Origin: Actinoplanes flavus
Lineage (GTDB): Bacteria > Actinomycetota > Actinomycetes > Mycobacteriales > Micromonosporaceae
Assembly: GCF_017592555.1 (NCBI RefSeq)
Contig: NZ_JAGFNS010000017.1
Span: 1 to 44,518 of the forward strand
DNA length: 44,518 nucleotides
Direction of reading: 5' to 3'
Each line of letters starts with the position of its first letter. The stretch's first letter is position 1. The notes beneath the pieces were generated by a model that ran no database searches, was not told the DNA's origin, and saw only the letters and a list, made by a program, of their open reading frames with translations. The translations under genes and the position numbers were made by a program. Shown here one piece after another: positions 42,212 through 44,518 of this stretch.

Positions 42212-42238
42212 GCCAGGTGGCAGACAGCCAGGTCGCAG
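42212..42238. repeat. Two 12-bp direct repeats upstream of the HTH gene
   Basis: GCCAGGTGGCAG (42212-42223) and GCCAGGTCGCAG (42227-42238) differ at one position and are separated by 3 nt, giving a 15-bp period. They lie 53-79 bp before the ATG, downstream of a possible -10 (TAGGAT), so a protein bound here could block transcription. They are the best candidate operator for the regulator itself. Confidence 0.45.
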
Positions 42239-42290
42239 GCCGAGACTTCGCAACTACCCAGCGTCACTCCACTTCGACGATGAAGGACTC

Positions 42291-43187
42291 ATGACCGAGG
42301 GTGACTCGCCGACCATCGCACGCCGGCGCGTACGTCTCGCGCTCCGCGAAGCGCGCGAGCAAGCCGGACTCACCCAAAATCAGGTCGCCGAAGAGATGGA
42401 GTGGTCGCACAGCAAGGTCATCAGAATCGAGCGGGGCGATGTCAGCATCTCCGCGAACGATCTGAAACCGCTGTTGAACTACCTCGGAATCAAGGACAAG
42501 GCGACCGTCACGGAGTTGCTCGCCGATGCTCGCCTCGCCCGTACCCGTCAGCGAAAAGCGTGGTACCAGGCCCCGGAATTCCGCGACACCCTCACCGATG
42601 ACCTGCGTAAACTGATCGAGTACGAGAATGAGGCCGCGGAGATCCGCTCCTACTCGATCTATTACATACCTGGCCCCCTGCAGACCCGCGACTACGCGAC
42701 CGCACTGATGGCCCGGTATGAGGACGAGCTGAACGAGGACCAGCGCAGGTGGCGGGTCGAGGCCCGAACGAAACGTCGTGAGGCTCTGCTCGGCCGCGCC
42801 GGGGACGTGCAGATACTGCTGATGGTCGACGAGTCCGTGCTGCGCCGTGCGGTCGGTGGCCCGGCCGTCTTCACGGATCAACTGCGCGACCTGAAGCAAC
42901 ATGCCGAGGACGGTTCGGTCCGGGTCCGGATGGTGCCGTTCTCACTCGACGCCTCGGTCACCAACAACGCCAGCTTCGACCTGCTCGTGCTCGGTGGCGG
43001 CGAGGTGCTGTACCGGGAGACCGGGCTGACTGACGAAATGGTCGAGGACCAGGAGACGGCCGCGAAACATCGCGCGCGATACGACCGGGTCTGGCACGAG
43101 GCCGCGGATGAAACGGACACGATTCAATTCATCGAACGGCGGATCAAAGAGCTGGAACGCGCCGATACGGACCGGCCGTCCCGGTAG
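42291..43187 (+). CDS. HTH (XRE-type) regulator with DUF5753 domain
   Basis: A 298-residue protein: an XRE helix-turn-helix domain at about 14-66 (LTQNQVAEEMEWSHSKVIRIERGD) and a DUF5753 domain over about 110-285 (YYIPGPLQTRDYATAL, RRWRVEARTKRREALL, HRARYDRVWHEAA). Such regulators come next to DUF397 proteins (WhiJ and Scr1-like pairs in Streptomyces) and control sporulation or antibiotic synthesis. AAGGA lies 3-4 nt before the ATG at 42291, and a longer frame to 42210 is unlikely. DUF397 follows after 43 bp. Confidence 0.92.
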   Translation: MTEGDSPTIARRRVRLALREAREQAGLTQNQVAEEMEWSHSKVIRIERGDVSISANDLKPLLNYLGIKDKATVTELLADARLARTRQRKAWYQAPEFRDTLTDDLRKLIEYENEAAEIRSYSIYYIPGPLQTRDYATALMARYEDELNEDQRRWRVEARTKRREALLGRAGDVQILLMVDESVLRRAVGGPAVFTDQLRDLKQHAEDGSVRVRMVPFSLDASVTNNASFDLLVLGGGEVLYRETGLTDEMVEDQETAAKHRARYDRVWHEAADETDTIQFIERRIKELERADTDRPSR

Positions 43188-43230
43188 ACGATGGTGAAAA
43201 CACGAGCATGATTCCTTTGAAAGGTCCCCA

Positions 43231-43428
43231 ATGCAGAACGAGATGAACGCGCCCGCCTGGCGTAAGAGCAGCCGGTGCGGCACGTCGACGTGCGTCGAGG
43301 TCGCGAAGGTGAACGACCAATACCTGATCCGCGACTCGAAGGACCCCGAGGCCGCCCCGCTCAGCTTCGACCAGAACGAGTGGGACGCCTTCGTGGAGGG
43401 TGTGGCCGCGGGCGAGTTCCGCTTCTGA
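43231..43428 (+). CDS. DUF397 protein, first copy
   Basis: A 65-residue DUF397 protein, the small partner of the preceding HTH/DUF5753 regulator. The motifs WRKSSRCGTSTCVEVA and LIRDSK...PLSFDQNEWDAFVEGVAAGEF are complete. In WhiJ- and Scr-type pairs the DUF397 partner modulates the regulator, so here it is likely an anti-repressor or co-factor. GAAAGG lies about 7 nt before the ATG. A strong hairpin follows the stop codon. Confidence 0.9.
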   Translation: MQNEMNAPAWRKSSRCGTSTCVEVAKVNDQYLIRDSKDPEAAPLSFDQNEWDAFVEGVAAGEFRF

Positions 43429-43440
43429 AGTCGTCGGCCC

Positions 43441-43475
43441 GCCCGCTCTGCGCTTGCCGTTCTTGCAGAGCGGGC
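43441..43475 (+). terminator. Hairpin after the first DUF397 gene
   Basis: GCCCGCTCTGC (43441-43451) pairs perfectly with GCAGAGCGGGC (43465-43475) over 11 bp around a 13-nt loop, 12 nt after the stop. It has no T tract. It probably ends the regulator-DUF397 transcript. Confidence 0.7.
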
Positions 43476-43519
43476 CGGTCAAAACTATTCGCAAAACAGC
43501 TTTATCCCAATAAATTGGC

Positions 43520-43566
43520 GCCGCATATCTCGCATTCCGTGAGATAAGCGGCATTTTCTCTTTTTC
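43520..43566 (+). terminator. Rho-independent terminator-like hairpin
   Basis: GCCGCATATCTC (43520-43531) pairs with GAGATAAGCGGC (43541-43552) over 12 positions with one mismatch, loop of 9 nt, followed by ATTTTCTCTTTTTC (43553-43566). The T-rich tail is unusual for this GC-rich DNA. It lies in an AT-richer 160-bp stretch between the two DUF397 genes and could be a second terminator or a regulated attenuator of the second copy. Confidence 0.65.
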
Positions 43567-43641
43567 ATTCATGCACGTGCCCAGCCGAGTCCGGTTCATT
43601 CGCATACCGTGGATTCCGAACCGTCACGGAGGTGCACACAC

Positions 43642-43845
43642 ATGATCAAACCGACGGAAGAGCCACGGTGGCGCCGGAGTGGGCGATGTGCGACCGGCAC
43701 CTGTGTCGAGGTGGCCAGGATCGGGAACCGGTTCCTGATCCGTGACAGCAAGAACCTCGGTGCCACGCCCCTCGACTTCACGAAGGAGGAGTGGGACGCG
43801 TTCGTGGCCGGAGTCAAGGCCGGAGACTTCGGTTTCGACGAATGA
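43642..43845 (+). CDS. DUF397 protein, second copy
   Basis: A 67-residue DUF397 protein with WRRSGRCATGTCVEVA and LIRDSKNLGATPLDFTKEEWDAFVAGVKAGDF. It is a clear paralogue of the copy at 43231-43428, differing mainly at the N-terminus and in the middle. GGAGG lies 9 nt before the ATG. It sits after two hairpins, so it may have its own promoter, or be read through from the regulator. It is followed by a DUF6226 gene. Confidence 0.88.
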   Translation: MIKPTEEPRWRRSGRCATGTCVEVARIGNRFLIRDSKNLGATPLDFTKEEWDAFVAGVKAGDFGFDE

Positions 43846-43898
43846 CTCACCTTCCCCCGGTGTGTCCGGATGCCGCGGGCCGAGCGCGGCATACTGCA

Positions 43899-44423
43899 AT
43901 GGTGGACGGCAACCCGGACGCCACCGACCCCGACCGCTTCGCCGCGCTGCACGAGGCGGCCGAAACCCTGCTGGACGAGCTCACTGAGCGCTACCAGGTG
44001 GAGCGCCGGGAGAGCAAGGAATCGCTCGGGCGCGACGAGGCACTCGTACGGACCGTCCGGCTCATCCCCCGCATGCCCACCGCGGCCCCGCTGGCGGTCC
44101 AGTTCGCCGACCCGGGCCTACGCCTGCGCCTCGGCCGCTGGTGGGACGAGTCTCTGCCGACCTGCTCCTGCGACGCCTGCGACGAGGACCCCAAAGTCCT
44201 CATCGACCGCCTGCGGACCCACGCCGACGCGCTCATCGAGGGCGGGCTCTGGGAACGGGTCCGGCGAGGGCTCAGCGGCTCCTGGTTCGAGACCCGGCTG
44301 ATCGGCTCCGGAGTGAAATCCGACCGCGAGGGACCCCTCTCGGCGGACGGGGCCAGGGACGCCCGGCGTGGTGGTTTCGCCGCGCCGGTCCAATGGGCGC
44401 CCTGGCAGCTCCGCTCGTATTAG
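43899..44423 (+). CDS. DUF6226 protein
   Basis: A 174-residue cytoplasmic protein of the recently named DUF6226 family (recalled), with DPDRFAALHEAAETLLDELT near the start and a conserved LPTCSCDACDED segment (Cys-rich, possibly metal-binding). Function is unknown. The ATG at 43899 is used, with CATACT just upstream. An ATG at 43842 overlaps the DUF397 stop as ATGA and would add 19 residues that look less conserved. The neighbourhood suggests membership in the DUF397 island. Confidence 0.72.
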   Translation: MVDGNPDATDPDRFAALHEAAETLLDELTERYQVERRESKESLGRDEALVRTVRLIPRMPTAAPLAVQFADPGLRLRLGRWWDESLPTCSCDACDEDPKVLIDRLRTHADALIEGGLWERVRRGLSGSWFETRLIGSGVKSDREGPLSADGARDARRGGFAAPVQWAPWQLRSY

Positions 44424-44429
44424 CCGTGT

Positions 44430-44461
44430 GCCGGCCGGCCGGGCTCACCCGGCCGGCCGGC
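44430..44461. terminator. Bidirectional terminator hairpin
   Basis: GCCGGCCGGCCGGG (44430-44443) and CCCGGCCGGCCGGC (44448-44461) form a perfect 14-bp stem with a 4-nt CTCA loop. It sits after the DUF6226 stop and across the predicted stop of a convergent partial gene, so it could end both transcripts. No T tract is seen. Confidence 0.7.
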
Positions 44462-44518
44462 CGCCCAGCAGACTCACCGCCCCGTCGACGGCCCGGCGCC
44501 GCCGCACCCGGCCCAACG
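44445..44518 (-). CDS. Partial gene at right edge, 3' end only
   Basis: On the minus strand the last 72 bases read in frame as 23 residues ending AVDGAVSLLGGRPAG and a TGA at 44447-44445. Third positions are nearly all G or C, as in neighbouring genes, which supports coding. The start is outside the window. The family is not recognisable. Its stop lies inside the loop of the hairpin at 44430-44461. Confidence 0.4.
   Translation of the reverse strand, partial: LGRVRRRRAVDGAVSLLGGRPAG

Noticed and set aside
1..44518. CRISPR array, tRNA, rRNA, transposase or integrase
   Set aside because: No regular spacer-repeat array, clover-leaf candidate or DDE/tyrosine recombinase motif was found on either strand. 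The tandem repeats seen lack unique spacers.

Overview
The window is high-GC actinobacterial chromosome. Codon third positions are strongly G/C, GTG starts are common, and it carries actinobacteria-specific families: SepH, DUF2530, DUF3027, PspC, HTH/DUF5753 with DUF397, Ku/LigD and a bacterial XPB helicase. Protein style and gene content suggest Micromonosporaceae, probably Actinoplanes or a close relative. That assignment is inference; no rRNA or tRNA gene was seen. No insertion sequence, prophage or CRISPR array was recognised.

Left block (1-12.5 kb), mostly housekeeping metabolism: an 18-bp tandem repeat, a CDP-alcohol phosphatidyltransferase fusion, PspC, long G runs, a DUF4230 protein, a glutaryl-CoA-type acyl-CoA dehydrogenase, a small unknown protein, a nitroreductase, an aldose 1-epimerase, an MFS exporter and pdxH. 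Then on the plus strand: citrate synthase 2, serC, sepH and a 2'-5' RNA ligase-family gene (thpR) that appears to start with CTG overlapping the sepH stop.

Middle block (12.5-29.6 kb): an unknown membrane protein, a MarR-MFS operon with a palindromic operator, an NCS2 purine permease, DUF2530, DUF3027, an MFS protein with a long disordered tail, and futalosine hydrolase (mqnB). mqnD lies about 7 kb further on. Between them are an MFS/TetR pair separated by 35-bp tandem repeats and a coupled minus-strand operon: a secreted M19-like metallohydrolase, an MFS transporter and a GH1 glycosidase. After mqnD come a cold-shock-domain protein, a HAD phosphatase and a small conserved protein.

DNA repair block (29.7-38 kb): an XPB-associated protein and XPB helicase, a secreted Ig-like protein, and a split LigD (separate ligase and polymerase genes, overlapping by 11 bp) divergent from Ku. 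Together the last three make a non-homologous end-joining module.

Right block (38-44.5 kb): NUDIX hydrolase, MFS exporter, secreted protein, a DUF2231 membrane protein, then a regulatory island: DUF6232 membrane protein, HTH/DUF5753 regulator, two DUF397 paralogues separated by two hairpins, and a DUF6226 protein. Upstream of the regulator lie an AT-rich palindrome and a pair of 12-bp direct repeats. This island and the hydrolase-MFS-GH1 operon are the best candidates for little-described biology here.

Several genes carry a TAnnnT box 6-8 nt before the start codon, consistent with leaderless mRNAs.
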